Assembly: GCF_900129005.1 (NCBI RefSeq)
Contig: NZ_FQUN01000027.1
Coordinates: 1-64,000, forward strand
DNA: 64,000 nucleotides
Direction: 5' to 3'
DNA from: Leeuwenhoekiella marinoflava DSM 3653
Lineage (GTDB): Bacteria; Bacteroidota; Bacteroidia; Flavobacteriales; Flavobacteriaceae
The position numbers and the translations under genes were made by a program. Below are positions 34,081 through 43,166 of the stretch, in pieces (position 1 is the first letter of the stretch; each line of letters starts with the position of its first letter). Under the pieces are notes generated by a model, which saw nothing but the letters and a program-made list of their open reading frames with translations, was not told where the DNA came from and did no database searches.

Positions 34081-34788
34081 TTTTTCTTTTGGACTAAATC
34101 CAGACTCATTCTCATATTCTAATGCAAATTCTCTGACTTCAATACAGAATCCAGCGTGTTCTAATCGTGTTTGAAGTCCCTTAACAGCATAAATTCTAAC
34201 GTGATCAGACTGACCAAAATGTTGTTCGCGAATTTCTGGTGCTGTGATTGTAAAGTCCTCATGAGTGTCACCTTCTTTAAAAGGTGTTTGTATGATGCAA
34301 GTACCAGTAGTCTTTAGAACTCTAAAAAGTTCTTGCATAGCTTTGTAGTCATCTTCAATATGCTCTAAAATGTGGTAACATATTATCAGATCAAAAGTCT
34401 CGTCAGCAGAATCAATTTTAGTGATATCAAAAGAAACATCAGATAAGAAATGTTCTGATAAATCAGAACTCAAATAATTATGGTTGTTTTTCAGTAATCT
34501 GTAAATACTTCTTGACGGCGAGAAGTGAAGTATTTTAGTTTCCGAAGTGAGAAATTCATCAGTTAGTATTTTGTAAAGTCTTCTGGTTCGTTGAAGACTT
34601 CCGCATCGCGGACAAAGTCTGTCGTTTTTCAGCGTTACAAAATCAGATAACTTCTTTTTGCAAATAGTACACTGATATGTATTTCCTTTATAAAACAGGT
34701 AGTAGACATACCGTAGCTTATATTCATATGTAAACAATAAGCGCCTGGGAATTATTTTTGAAATAAAGCTCTTTATACCTGAATACAT
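34054..34788 (-). CDS. SAM-dependent methyltransferase with N-terminal zinc ribbon
   Basis: A 244-aa protein. Residues about 38-65 hold two Cys pairs, CTICKKK and CPRCGSLQRTRRLYK, a zinc ribbon. From about 95 a class I (type 11) methyltransferase domain follows: a glycine-poor first motif ILHFSPSRSIYRLL, the acidic SSDLSEHFL and the post-I block LIICYHILEHIEDDYKAM, which is the usual HxLEH signature. Proteins of this layout are common near surface-polysaccharide genes, but no such genes are adjacent. The substrate is unknown. The gene sits downstream of a dispersed element (34815-34870) reading in its own direction. Confidence 0.8.
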   Translation of the reverse strand: MYSGIKSFISKIIPRRLLFTYEYKLRYVYYLFYKGNTYQCTICKKKLSDFVTLKNDRLCPRCGSLQRTRRLYKILTDEFLTSETKILHFSPSRSIYRLLKNNHNYLSSDLSEHFLSDVSFDITKIDSADETFDLIICYHILEHIEDDYKAMQELFRVLKTTGTCIIQTPFKEGDTHEDFTITAPEIREQHFGQSDHVRIYAVKGLQTRLEHAGFCIEVREFALEYENESGFSPKEKVLICKKPI

Positions 34789-34814
34789 AAATTAGAAAAG
34801 TTGCGTTATATGAA

Positions 34815-34870
34815 CTTCTACTCGATAATCGAGATTTAAATGCTCAGAGGCTTGCCTTGAAGTCAAAAGC
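34815..34870 (-). repeat. Copy 2 of the dispersed element (reverse strand)
   Basis: On the reverse strand it reads GCTTTTGACTTCAAGGCAAG, then CCTCTGAGCATTTAAAT and CTCGATTATCGAG. It aligns over about 57 bases with copy 3 at 58790-58846. It lies upstream of the methyltransferase gene and points toward it. Confidence 0.8.
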
Positions 34871-34948
34871 TATTTCCTTTTAATGCCTTGTGGGTGTGCT
34901 CTAAGATTATTTATTGAAAATCATCACAAGATAAAACTTTCGATAAAT

Positions 34949-34980
34949 AAAAATGGCTATCTAAAAAGACAGCCATTTTT
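34949..34980 (-). terminator. Terminator at the 3' end of fumC
   Basis: AAAAATGGCTATCT (34949-34962) and AGACAGCCATTTTT (34967-34980) pair with one mismatch and a 4-base loop. It lies 70 bases beyond the fumC stop on the reverse strand. Confidence 0.72.
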
Positions 34981-35050
34981 ATTTGTTGCATAAGCATCTA
35001 GAAATAGAGCACAAACTCAATTGAAGATTATACCCTCAATTGTCACTAAA

Positions 35051-36445
35051 TTAAAGTTCGCCAACCATATCTTCAGGTTTAACCCACTCGTCAAATTCTT
35101 CCTCACTTACATATCCCAGATTTACGGCTTCTTCTTTAAGAGTTGTTCCGTTTTCGTGCGCTGTGTTTGCAATTTCAGCAGCTTTGTAATAACCGATTTT
35201 TGTATTTAAAGCAGTTACCAACATCAATGAATTATCAAGCATCGTTTTGATACGCGGATGATTCGGTTCAATACCAGCAGCACAATGTTCCTCAAAAGAA
35301 GCGCAAGCATCACCTATTAACTGCGCACTGTGTAAAAAGTTAGCAGCCATTACCGGTTTAAACACGTTGAGTTCATACTGCCCTTGCATTCCACCAACAG
35401 CGATAGCCATATCGTTACCAATAACCTGAGCACAAACCATAGTAAGCGCCTCACATTGGGTAGGATTTACTTTACCCGGCATAATAGAAGACCCCGGTTC
35501 GTTAGCAGGAATAGTGATCTCACCTATACCAGAACGTGGTCCACTCGCTAAAAGACGAATGTCATTAGCAATTTTATTCAACGAAACAGCAAGCTGCTTT
35601 AAGGCACCGTGAGACTCTACAATTGCATCGTGTGCCGCAAGTGCTTCAAATTTATTATCAGCAGTTTTAAAAGGCTGCTCTGTAAACTTTGCGATATACT
35701 CAGCTACTAATTTTGCATAACCTTTAGGCGTGTTGAGTCCGGTTCCTACGGCAGTTCCGCCAAGAGCTAATTCAGATAAGTGATCTAAAGTATGCTCAAG
35801 TGCTTTAATGCCGTGATCCAGTTGAGATACATAGCCTGAAAATTCTTGCCCGAGGGTTAGGGGAGTAGCATCCATTAAGTGCGTACGTCCAATTTTTACT
35901 ACCTCACGGAAATCATCAGATTTCTTTTTAAGTGTATTTCTCAATTTGATAACTCCCGGTAATGTAACCTCCATTACTTTTTGATAAGCCGCGATGTGCA
36001 TTCCTGTTGGGAACGTATCGTTAGATGATTGAGATTTATTTACATCGTCATTAGGCTGAAGCGTTTTATCACCTTCTCCTAATTTCTTTCCCGCCAGTAT
36101 GTGTGCACGGTTTGCGATAACCTCATTCACATTCATATTGCTCTGGGTACCTGAGCCGGTTTGCCAGATCACTAACGGAAACTGATCATCGTGTTTACCC
36201 TTTAAAATCTCATCACAAACTTCAGCGATTAGATCTCTTTTTTCTTCAGAAAGCACACCCAATTCTGCATTGGTATAAGCAGCAGCTTTTTTAAGATATG
36301 CAAAACCGTAAACGATTTCTAAAGGCATTGAAGCCGGATTCCCAATTTTAAAATTATTACGAGAACGCTCGGTTTGTGCGCCCCAGATTTTATCTGCCGG
36401 TACTTTAACTTCACCCAGCGTATCTTTTTCTATTCTGTATTTCAT
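35051..36445 (-). CDS. fumC: Class II fumarate hydratase
   Basis: A 464-aa, iron-independent fumarase of the aspartase/fumarase superfamily that converts fumarate to malate in the TCA cycle. The signature [13 protein letters not shown] (about 316-328) holds the flexible SS loop with the catalytic serine. [14 protein letters not shown] (about 97-110) and [20 protein letters not shown] (about 183-202) are the other conserved blocks. Aspartase is an alternative within the superfamily, but the [10 protein letters not shown] text fits fumarase. It is monocistronic with a -7 element (TATTTTTG) close upstream. Confidence 0.95.
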   Translation of the reverse strand: MKYRIEKDTLGEVKVPADKIWGAQTERSRNNFKIGNPASMPLEIVYGFAYLKKAAAYTNAELGVLSEEKRDLIAEVCDEILKGKHDDQFPLVIWQTGSGTQSNMNVNEVIANRAHILAGKKLGEGDKTLQPNDDVNKSQSSNDTFPTGMHIAAYQKVMEVTLPGVIKLRNTLKKKSDDFREVVKIGRTHLMDATPLTLGQEFSGYVSQLDHGIKALEHTLDHLSELALGGTAVGTGLNTPKGYAKLVAEYIAKFTEQPFKTADNKFEALAAHDAIVESHGALKQLAVSLNKIANDIRLLASGPRSGIGEITIPANEPGSSIMPGKVNPTQCEALTMVCAQVIGNDMAIAVGGMQGQYELNVFKPVMAANFLHSAQLIGDACASFEEHCAAGIEPNHPRIKTMLDNSLMLVTALNTKIGYYKAAEIANTAHENGTTLKEEAVNLGYVSEEEFDEWVKPEDMVGEL

Positions 36446-36467
36446 TTTGGTCTTTTTAGTAGTCTAA

Positions 36468-36475
36468 CAAAAATA
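36468..36475 (-). promoter_or_regulatory. Candidate -7 element of fumC
   Basis: On the reverse strand this reads TATTTTTG, a match to TAnnTTTG. It leaves a leader of about 15-20 bases to the ATG at 36445. No clear -33 TTG is seen at the usual distance. Confidence 0.4.
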
Positions 36476-36564
36476 AAGGTTTGTCGTTAATTTTTACTGT
36501 TTAGGATGGTTATAAATCTGTTTATAAATTAAAAAATGAATTGTGTTTTTTACAAGATAAATAC

Positions 36565-36572
36565 TAAATTTG
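36565..36572 (+). promoter_or_regulatory. Promoter of the 57-aa membrane protein gene
   Basis: TAAATTTG matches the -7 consensus exactly, with TTG at 36541-36543, a spacing of 21 bases. The upstream TTG codon at 36570, which would extend the reading frame, lies inside this element, so translation most likely starts at the ATG at 36594. Confidence 0.6.
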
Positions 36573-36593
36573 CAACAAGACAAAAACCATATT

Positions 36594-36767
36594 ATGTTTG
36601 AATTTGATCAATACTTAGGCTTCTTAGCATTTTTAACCATTTTAACCATCGGGTTTTGGTTAATGATATTTTTAGTTTCTATTCTTCCTTACTGGATTGG
36701 TGGTGCGTTTGTAGAACGTATGAAAGAAATCCGTGAGAAGAAAAAATTAGAACGAGGAAATTCATAA
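36594..36767 (+). CDS. 57-aa single-helix membrane protein
   Basis: A 57-aa protein, MFEFDQYLGFLAFLTILTIG and onward, with one long hydrophobic stretch of about 28 residues and a basic C-terminal helix (ERMKEIREKKKLERG). It has its own promoter and terminator and resembles short single-pass proteins of flavobacteria with no assigned role. The start is chosen at 36594 because the longer frame would begin inside the promoter. Function unknown. Confidence 0.7.
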   Translation: MFEFDQYLGFLAFLTILTIGFWLMIFLVSILPYWIGGAFVERMKEIREKKKLERGNS

Positions 36768-36793
36768 GTATTTTCGTTATATAATTTTAAGTG

Positions 36794-36823
36794 AAAAGTC
36801 CTGCTCTTATGAGTAGGACTTTT
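36794..36823 (+). terminator. Terminator after the 57-aa gene
   Basis: AAAAGTCCTGCTC (36794-36806) and GAGTAGGACTTTT (36811-36823) pair with one mismatch and a 4-base loop, followed by a T run. Confidence 0.75.
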
Positions 36824-36879
36824 TTTATGTGATACTCTGTTTAACATAATTTCGAGGAATTAGAAATGTATTTAAAATA

Positions 36880-36907
36880 GAAAACCTTCTCTCTTGAGAA
36901 GGTTTTC
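36880..36907 (-). terminator. Terminator after the TonB-type receptor gene
   Basis: GAAAACCTTCTC (36880-36891) and GAGAAGGTTTTC (36896-36907) form a perfect 12-bp stem with a 4-base loop, just beyond the receptor stop codon on the reverse strand. Confidence 0.78.
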
Positions 36908-36937
36908 AGAATTTAAGGAATGAAAGGGTATTAAATT

Positions 36938-39448
36938 TTAACCTTGGTAATCGCCTTCATCATCTTCGCCTCCTGATTGGCGGTTTCTCTGGTTTTCATT
37001 TTTACGCTGATTGAAGCGATAAACAAATGATAAATTGATTTGACGTTGTCTCCATTGAAACTCGCTATTTCTGGTAAACAAATCATTTGTGGTGATTTGA
37101 CTTCTTTTTCTTCCGTTTAATAAATCACTTACATTCATAGAAACAGTACCGTTATCACCAAATACATCTTTACTAAAAGCAAGATCTATAGAAAGAATAC
37201 CGTCTGTATCAGACTGAGCGTTTTGTGAAGCACCACGGTAATTAGCATTGGTTTGCCAATCTATACCTAGCGGAAGTGATACTTTAGAGCTGAATCGTGC
37301 AAAGTAACTGGTGTTTTTAGCACTGTAATCTACATCATTAAAGAATCCTTCGGTATTGAACTGGAAGAAGTTAAAGCTCCCATTCAATCTTAACCATTTT
37401 GCCGGATTGTATAAAACACCTAATTCTGCTCCGATACGTTCGTTGCTTGAAAGGTTTACAGGAATACTTCTAATTACCGTGTTTCCATTAGTATTGCTTC
37501 CTTGTCCTTGTAATTCTATAATTTCTTGTACCACTTCAAAAGATTCGGTTTCTCTCTGAAAATAAACAGATGACGTAAGGGTTAATTTATCCCATCTCTT
37601 TAAGTATCCTAAATCATACGCATTAGAAAATGCAGGTTGTAGGTTGGGATTCCCTTGAAATACGTTATTACGACTGCTTCTGTCTGGAAATGGATTTAAG
37701 AACCATCCTCTGGGGCGGTTAATTCGGCGGTTGTACCCCAGCGTTACATTTTCACGATCGTTCAGTTCGTAAGTAATATTTAAAGTAGGGAAGAGGCCCA
37801 AATAGTCATTATTAAAATCAGTATTGATTTCAAAACCATAAATATCCTGTAATTCAGCTTCGGTTAACGCAGAACCAATTTTTCCTTTAAGCTGTGTATT
37901 TTCTAAACGCAAGCCTGCCAAAACAGAAAAGTCTCCAAATTTGCTTCCTAACTGGGTGTAAACCGCATTAACATTTTGAGTATAATCAAAGTTATTGGTT
38001 AAGGTGTCGTTTTGAATGAAGTCATTCGAGTTAGCAATTTGCTCTTGGTTTACTTTGTAATCTGTTATTTCATTTTCAAAGCTACCGCGATATCCTGCTT
38101 CAAATTGTGAACCTTCTCCAAATGGAAGCACATAATCAGCCTGAATCAAATATTCGTTTTGCTTTTCATTAGTCAATAAACGCTCTGCTATAATAGGGTT
38201 TGTATTTTCAGTATCAAAAGTGATATCCTCATTGATAAATGTATTTTGAATCTCTTCGCTGGTAGCATACTGTACATCTGCAGTTAACTGATGTCCTTCG
38301 TCATTAAAGCGGTTGATGTAGTTTAAAGAGAACTGGTAGCGATCATCTTTTTCTTTTTGACGTTCAATACGTGTTGTTTCTAAAACTTTAGAAGCGTCTC
38401 TAAAACTTTGAGTAAGGTTGGTCGTTTCATCTACATCATTTCCGTTACGGTAAAAAACGGTACCGGTAATAGAAGATTCATCTGATAAATAATATTCTAG
38501 TCCGAGATTGGTATTGAAACCACGGTTTAAACGCTGAATATCTCTATCTTCTATAATACGACCGTAAGTAGGAGTTACATCACCTGCAGTATTGTATTGC
38601 GTGTCAAAATATCCATTACCCGGAGAGCTTGAATAGCGGTAACCCGTAGTATTAAAAACGTTGAATTTATCTGTACGTAAATTTAAATTAGCAGAAATAC
38701 TTGCCAAATCAGGATTACCCACACTTGTATTTATAGATCCATTAAAACCTAATGTTTTCTCTTTGCGTAAAATGATGTTTAAGATACCCGCTGTACCTTC
38801 TGCATCATATCTAGCTGAAGGAGATGTGATTACTTCAACACGTTCTATCGCATCTGCCGGAAGCTGTCTCAAAACATCTGTAGAGCCGTAACCCGCAATC
38901 GCTGAAGGTTTACCGTTAATAAGGATACGAACATTTTCGTTACCTCTTAAACTGATACTTCCTTCTACATCTACAGAAACAGAAGGAACGTTGTTTAGTG
39001 CGTCACTTACCGTACCACCGGCAGTAGTTAAATCTTTACCTATATTGTAAATCTTTTTATCTAATCTGATATCTACGGTAGTCGTTTCTGCAACAACAGT
39101 AACTTCATCTAAGTTAGAAGCAGCAAATTCTAATTGCGTTGTTCCTAAGTTAAGATCTCCAGAAATAGTTTTGGTAAGAATTATTGGCTCAAAAGAAATG
39201 TATTCTATTTTAATCGTGTACTTCCCTGCAGGCACTTCAACTTTAAAATTGCCGGAAGTGTCTGTAATACCACCTTCTACATCCTCAGCGTTGTTGACGT
39301 CTGTGACTGTAATGGTAGCGTATTCTAAAGGGATGCCAGCATCTTTGTCAACCACTTTACCGGTGATTGTGTAATTTGAAGATTGAGCGAATGTTAGGGT
39401 TGAAAATAGCAGTAGTAATCCTAACAGAAAATTATTTTTCATAGTCAT
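36938..39448 (-). CDS. Outer-membrane beta-barrel receptor, TonB-dependent type
   Basis: An 836-aa outer-membrane protein. The signal peptide ends near TFAQ (about 22). Residues about 25-115 are a carboxypeptidase-like regulatory domain (VVDKDAGIPLEYATITV). A plug domain follows near 140-225 (VSDALNNVPSVSVDVEGSIS, RGNENVRILINGKPS) and then a 22-strand-type barrel to the end. The C-terminus is an aromatic final strand (INLSFVYRF) followed by a short polar tail rich in Asn, Arg and Asp/Glu-Gly, an unusual end after the last strand. No SusD gene is adjacent, so a glycan system is not indicated; the ligand is unknown. Confidence 0.85.
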   Translation of the reverse strand: MTMKNNFLLGLLLLFSTLTFAQSSNYTITGKVVDKDAGIPLEYATITVTDVNNAEDVEGGITDTSGNFKVEVPAGKYTIKIEYISFEPIILTKTISGDLNLGTTQLEFAASNLDEVTVVAETTTVDIRLDKKIYNIGKDLTTAGGTVSDALNNVPSVSVDVEGSISLRGNENVRILINGKPSAIAGYGSTDVLRQLPADAIERVEVITSPSARYDAEGTAGILNIILRKEKTLGFNGSINTSVGNPDLASISANLNLRTDKFNVFNTTGYRYSSSPGNGYFDTQYNTAGDVTPTYGRIIEDRDIQRLNRGFNTNLGLEYYLSDESSITGTVFYRNGNDVDETTNLTQSFRDASKVLETTRIERQKEKDDRYQFSLNYINRFNDEGHQLTADVQYATSEEIQNTFINEDITFDTENTNPIIAERLLTNEKQNEYLIQADYVLPFGEGSQFEAGYRGSFENEITDYKVNQEQIANSNDFIQNDTLTNNFDYTQNVNAVYTQLGSKFGDFSVLAGLRLENTQLKGKIGSALTEAELQDIYGFEINTDFNNDYLGLFPTLNITYELNDRENVTLGYNRRINRPRGWFLNPFPDRSSRNNVFQGNPNLQPAFSNAYDLGYLKRWDKLTLTSSVYFQRETESFEVVQEIIELQGQGSNTNGNTVIRSIPVNLSSNERIGAELGVLYNPAKWLRLNGSFNFFQFNTEGFFNDVDYSAKNTSYFARFSSKVSLPLGIDWQTNANYRGASQNAQSDTDGILSIDLAFSKDVFGDNGTVSMNVSDLLNGRKRSQITTNDLFTRNSEFQWRQRQINLSFVYRFNQRKNENQRNRQSGGEDDEGDYQG

Positions 39449-39528
39449 TTTTTGGTTTCAATACTTAGACTAAGAAAATAAGAGAGGTTTAATCACTGTT
39501 GGTTAAAATTCTGTTAAGATAAATCGAT

Positions 39529-39873
39529 TTACGTTAAGAGGTTCTTAATGTTTTCGGAAGGTCTGCCTACAACGGCTTCATTGTCAAGAATTACGATAGG
39601 ACGTTCTATTAATTTTGGATTGTCTACCATTGCCTGAATAATTTCTTTATCAGACAAATCTTTTCCTTTGAACTGCTCTTTCCAGATCGATTCGTTCTTT
39701 CTAACCAGTTCAATAGGAGCCATTTTTAGTTTTCCTACAATCGCTGCAAGTTCTATATACGAAGGTGGTGTGTCTAAATAGTTGATGGTATCAAATTCTT
39801 TACCTGACTCTTCTAAAAGTGCTAAGCCTTGACGGCTTTTGCTACAACGTGGGTTGTGGTATATTTTAAGCAT
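39529..39873 (-). CDS. arsC: ArsC-family arsenate reductase
   Basis: A 114-aa protein of the glutaredoxin-dependent ArsC/Spx family. The active-site loop is HNPRCSKSRQGL with nucleophile Cys10; the basic residue Arg of the SKSR stretch and the C-terminal LIERPIVILDNEAVVGRPSENI (about 88-109) are the conserved ArsC blocks. It probably reduces arsenate to arsenite using glutathione or a similar thiol, or acts in a related redox role. It starts 2 bases after prfB on the same strand, a purely positional operon. It is distinct from the cysteine-less relative at 50350-50832. Confidence 0.85.
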   Translation of the reverse strand: MLKIYHNPRCSKSRQGLALLEESGKEFDTINYLDTPPSYIELAAIVGKLKMAPIELVRKNESIWKEQFKGKDLSDKEIIQAMVDNPKLIERPIVILDNEAVVGRPSENIKNLLT

Positions 39874-39875
39874 AT

Positions 39876-40982
39876 TTATAATTCGTTACTGGTTTCTTTT
39901 TGGCCGGTCATCATCAAATAGGCTTTTAGAAAGGCATCTATGTCTCCATCTAAAACAGCATCTGTATTACCGGTTTCTTCACCGGTACGAACGTCTTTAA
40001 TCAGTTTGTATGGGTGTAGCACATAATTACGGATCTGCGATCCCCACTCAATACTTTTCTTTTCTGCCTCAATTTCATCACGAGCAGCCTGGCGTTTTTT
40101 GAGTTCTATTTCATAAAGCTGAGACTTTAGCATTTGCATTGCTTTTTCTCTATTCTCTAACTGAGAACGGGTTTCACTATTATGAATAACGATTCCGGTA
40201 GGGTGGTGGGTCAAAATAGCTTTGGTTTCTACCTTGTTTACATTTTGCCCTCCTGCACCTGATGAGCGTGCAAAATCCCAGTTGATATCTGCCGGATTAA
40301 TATCTATTTCAATACTATCATCGGCAAGCGGGTATACATAAACCGAAGCAAAAGAAGTATGTCTTTTAGCATTGCTGTCAAAAGGAGAAATACGAACCAA
40401 CCTGTGCACGCCGTTTTCACTTTTTAACCAACCAAAAGCATACGGTCCGTCTATTTCTAAAGTAACGGTTTTAACCCCGGCAACATCACCTTCCTGATAA
40501 TTGAGTTCTTTGATTTTGAATCCGTTCTTTTCGCTCCACATCAGATACATACGCATCAACATAGAGGCCCAGTCACAACTTTCGGTACCACCGGCTCCAG
40601 CTGTAATTTGTAGAACAGCGCTTAAATCATCTCCTTCTTCAGAAAGCATATTTTTAAACTCCATCCCTTCCACAAGCTTTTGTACTTTATCATATTGTTT
40701 AAGCACTTCAGCTTCGGAAGCATCTCCTTCTTTATGAAATTCTAATAGAACCTCCAGATCTTCGGTAAGTGTTATTGACTGTTCAAAATCTTTAACCCAG
40801 TTCTTTTTTTCCCGAAGGCTACGCATAAAAACCTCTGCCTCTTTCGGATCATTCCAAAAGTTAGGGTCAAAAGTTTTTTCTTCTTCGTTTTGTATTTCTA
40901 CTCGTTTCTGATCTATACCTAAATGCGTTTTAAGCGCATCAATGCGCTGCACAAGATCTTTGATCTGATCGCTCGTTATCAT
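39876..40982 (-). CDS. prfB: Peptide chain release factor 2
   Basis: A 368-aa protein that ends translation at UGA and UAA codons. The peptidyl-tRNA hydrolysis motif GGQ lies near residue 245 (SSGAGGQNVNKVE), and the stop-codon tripeptide region reads SPF (HRLVRISPFDS), as in RF2 rather than the PxT of RF1. The reading frame is continuous from Met1: the +1 frameshift site with an in-frame UGA, found in many bacteria at about codon 25, is absent here, so the usual autoregulation by RF2 levels cannot act at this site. It is the first gene of prfB-arsC. Confidence 0.95.
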   Translation of the reverse strand: MITSDQIKDLVQRIDALKTHLGIDQKRVEIQNEEEKTFDPNFWNDPKEAEVFMRSLREKKNWVKDFEQSITLTEDLEVLLEFHKEGDASEAEVLKQYDKVQKLVEGMEFKNMLSEEGDDLSAVLQITAGAGGTESCDWASMLMRMYLMWSEKNGFKIKELNYQEGDVAGVKTVTLEIDGPYAFGWLKSENGVHRLVRISPFDSNAKRHTSFASVYVYPLADDSIEIDINPADINWDFARSSGAGGQNVNKVETKAILTHHPTGIVIHNSETRSQLENREKAMQMLKSQLYEIELKKRQAARDEIEAEKKSIEWGSQIRNYVLHPYKLIKDVRTGEETGNTDAVLDGDIDAFLKAYLMMTGQKETSNEL

Positions 40983-41122
40983 GCTTAACCGGTTTGTACG
41001 AAAGTTACTATTTTAAAAATAGAGTACCGCAGATTCAATCCAATGGTGATTGCTGATTCTCTTTTTAAAATTAAAGCAAACCTAAGAAAATTAAACGCTA
41101 TAGTACAGGTTATAACAGGCTT

Positions 41123-42121
41123 TTAAAGCGCCTGATCTTCATCTGCATCCAGTTGCTGTCTAAGTTGCTGTTGCTGTTGGTATTGCTGATTTTGCCATTG
41201 AGATTGAAACGCCAACTGTTGTTTAAACGGAAGCGGTTCAAACAATTGGTTTTCAGAAAATACATCAGGATCGCTTTCTGCCCGAGCATTTACCTCAACG
41301 GTATACGAAGTTTTATTTGCTGCAGAATTGCTGTAAATAATTCCCTTAATAGGTGCGCAGTCAGAATAATCTTGTCCGTGAGCCACTTTTATATGGTTTT
41401 CAAGAGCAATCAGATTGTTAGCCGGGTCAAAGCCTAACCAACCTTTTTCAGGGATATAACACTCTGCCCATGCGTGCATTTGAGAATCTCCCTGATAACC
41501 ATTCCCTTGGTGTAAATACCCCGAAGTATATCGTGCAGGTATGTTGTTAAGGCGAGCAATTGCCAGAAATAAATGGGTAAAATCTTGACATACACCAGCT
41601 CCTTTTTCTAAAAACTGTACAGGAGTTGTGTTAACGTCAGTTACACTGGTTTTAAATGTGAAGGTTTTATGAACCCATTCATTCAATTCAGTCAAATTAT
41701 CAAAGATCGAACGCTCTTCAGAGAACTGAAATGGGAGTTGTGTTTTTTCTAACTGTGTAAGTGGAGTGGTGCTGAGAAAACGCTCGTAATCAATCTTAAA
41801 ATTAAGGCTTTTGATCAGTATATAATGCTCGGGGTTAGCGACACTATCTAATGCTGAAAATGGATTAATAACTTCTTTACTCATGATGTAATTAGCCTCA
41901 AAACTTATAGCATCAAAAGGTTTTTTAGGGTGTACACGACAAATGGGAAAACCAAAGGTGTTAGTAGAAATATCGATGCCTGTATTTAACGAATTTGTAA
42001 ATCTAGAAATTCTTACGTGCTGGGTTTTGTTTTCTTCAGGTCTTAAAAGAAATTGCCAGAAAGCTTCGTCAACCGTAGCCTCGTACGTATTAACAGCTTT
42101 ATATTTAATTGTATATTCCAA
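41123..42121 (-). CDS. Transglutaminase-like protein of the alpha-E/ATP-grasp module
   Basis: A 332-aa protein. The N-terminal domain (about 1-120) is the Bact_transglu_N type; the transglutaminase-like core has the papain-like triad Cys178 (GAGVCQDFTHLF), His216 (MHAWAE) and Asp232 (FDPANN). The C-terminal 45 residues are extremely rich in Gln (QNQQYQQQQQLRQQL), ending in an acidic tail. No signal peptide is seen. It is the last of three genes in the order ATP-grasp, alpha-E, transglutaminase and probably acts as a peptidase or transamidase on the product of the ATP-grasp enzyme, as proposed for this gene set. Function is not proven. Confidence 0.85.
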   Translation of the reverse strand: MEYTIKYKAVNTYEATVDEAFWQFLLRPEENKTQHVRISRFTNSLNTGIDISTNTFGFPICRVHPKKPFDAISFEANYIMSKEVINPFSALDSVANPEHYILIKSLNFKIDYERFLSTTPLTQLEKTQLPFQFSEERSIFDNLTELNEWVHKTFTFKTSVTDVNTTPVQFLEKGAGVCQDFTHLFLAIARLNNIPARYTSGYLHQGNGYQGDSQMHAWAECYIPEKGWLGFDPANNLIALENHIKVAHGQDYSDCAPIKGIIYSNSAANKTSYTVEVNARAESDPDVFSENQLFEPLPFKQQLAFQSQWQNQQYQQQQQLRQQLDADEDQAL

Positions 42122-42177
42122 GGTATAGGGGGTTTAACTTGACAAAAGTACTATTTAAACCCATACTATTTAAATAT

Positions 42178-43122
42178 TTAATAATTGAAGTATTCCTTCT
42201 CTATTTTTTTTGCGATATCAATAAGGATGTCTTGAATCTCTTCTATAAAGTGCTCAACGTTGCCTTCGATAATATCTACGGTTCTGTAACGGTATTCTGC
42301 ATGAGTTTTACCTATTAAAAAAGCGGCTGTATCCTTCCCAGGATATTTATCTTCATTCAATACACTTATGTGATTTTTCACCTGTACTAAACTATTCATT
42401 ACAGAGCGTGGACACTCTGGATTTAAGATCAAAAACTCTAAAGTGCTGAGACTTGTAGGTGTTTTTTTATAATATCTACGCATCATATCATAAGCTTCAA
42501 TACATTTCAAAAGTGTGGTCCATTCATAACTTTTACTAAATTTCTTATCATATCCGCCTTGAGCTTTTAGCGCATCATAATATTTAGTCTGAATAATACG
42601 TACTACTTGCGTAGCTCGTTCAATATTAACACCAAGCATTATGATGGCATAAACCTCGTCGTGTAAGAGTGTTCCCCGTATTTTAGCTCGTATTATAGAT
42701 GTTGATTCTGCAATTTGTGTGGTAAAATCGAATAGTCCTTTGCTTACAAAAAAGTCTGCATCATAATTCAGTACAAAATGGTAAAACTTATTGATAGACT
42801 CGTAGAGTTCAGTGGATATGAGATCTCGCGCACCATTAGCATTTTCCCGGGCATACTTGATGCAATTTAAAACCGAAAAAGGTTTCTCGGGGTTTAAGCC
42901 TATATCGTAGAATGCATTTTTTTCAGAGAGCTCATAATCCTCTTCAACAGGACCGTTTGCCATAAACAGCAACGAGTGCAAGACGTGATCTCTGGATTGT
43001 GATTTTTCGTTAGGAGCATCTAGTGAAGAAAAATAATTGACATTGAGGTATCTGGCAACGTGTTCTGCGCGTTCAATATAACGGCCCATCCAGAATAAAT
43101 TATTCGCTACTCGTGCAAGCAT
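42178..43122 (-). CDS. Alpha-E domain protein
   Basis: A 314-aa, all-helical cytoplasmic protein beginning MLARVANNLFWMGRYIERAEHVAR, the signature of the alpha-E family (DUF403). Repeated acidic helices such as LRAKIRGTLLHDEVYAII are typical. In the ATP-grasp/alpha-E/transglutaminase module it is always found with the other two genes; its own biochemical role is unknown, and it may be a scaffold or acceptor. The gaps to its neighbours are 56 bases (transglutaminase) and 44 bases (ATP-grasp). Confidence 0.88.
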   Translation of the reverse strand: MLARVANNLFWMGRYIERAEHVARYLNVNYFSSLDAPNEKSQSRDHVLHSLLFMANGPVEEDYELSEKNAFYDIGLNPEKPFSVLNCIKYARENANGARDLISTELYESINKFYHFVLNYDADFFVSKGLFDFTTQIAESTSIIRAKIRGTLLHDEVYAIIMLGVNIERATQVVRIIQTKYYDALKAQGGYDKKFSKSYEWTTLLKCIEAYDMMRRYYKKTPTSLSTLEFLILNPECPRSVMNSLVQVKNHISVLNEDKYPGKDTAAFLIGKTHAEYRYRTVDIIEGNVEHFIEEIQDILIDIAKKIEKEYFNY

Positions 43123-43166
43123 AAATTTGTTTTTACTTTAAAATGAAGTTAAGGTGCGTTGAAAAT

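Larger units (their letters stand above)
34789..35050. other. Intergenic region with repeat copy and terminator
   Basis: No gene is seen. It holds copy 2 of the dispersed element, upstream of the methyltransferase gene, and the fumC terminator. Confidence 0.5.

Noticed and set aside
36570-36593. Longer start (TTG) for the 57-aa membrane protein
   Set aside because: The start would lie within the TAAATTTG promoter element; the ATG at 36594 is more likely.
36938-39448. SusC-type glycan importer
   Set aside because: There is no SusD gene beside it, and the plug and barrel are of the general beta-barrel receptor type, so a polysaccharide locus is not supported.
40900-40982. Programmed +1 frameshift site in prfB
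   Set aside because: The frame is continuous from Met1 through the region where the in-frame UGA usually lies, so no frameshift is needed.
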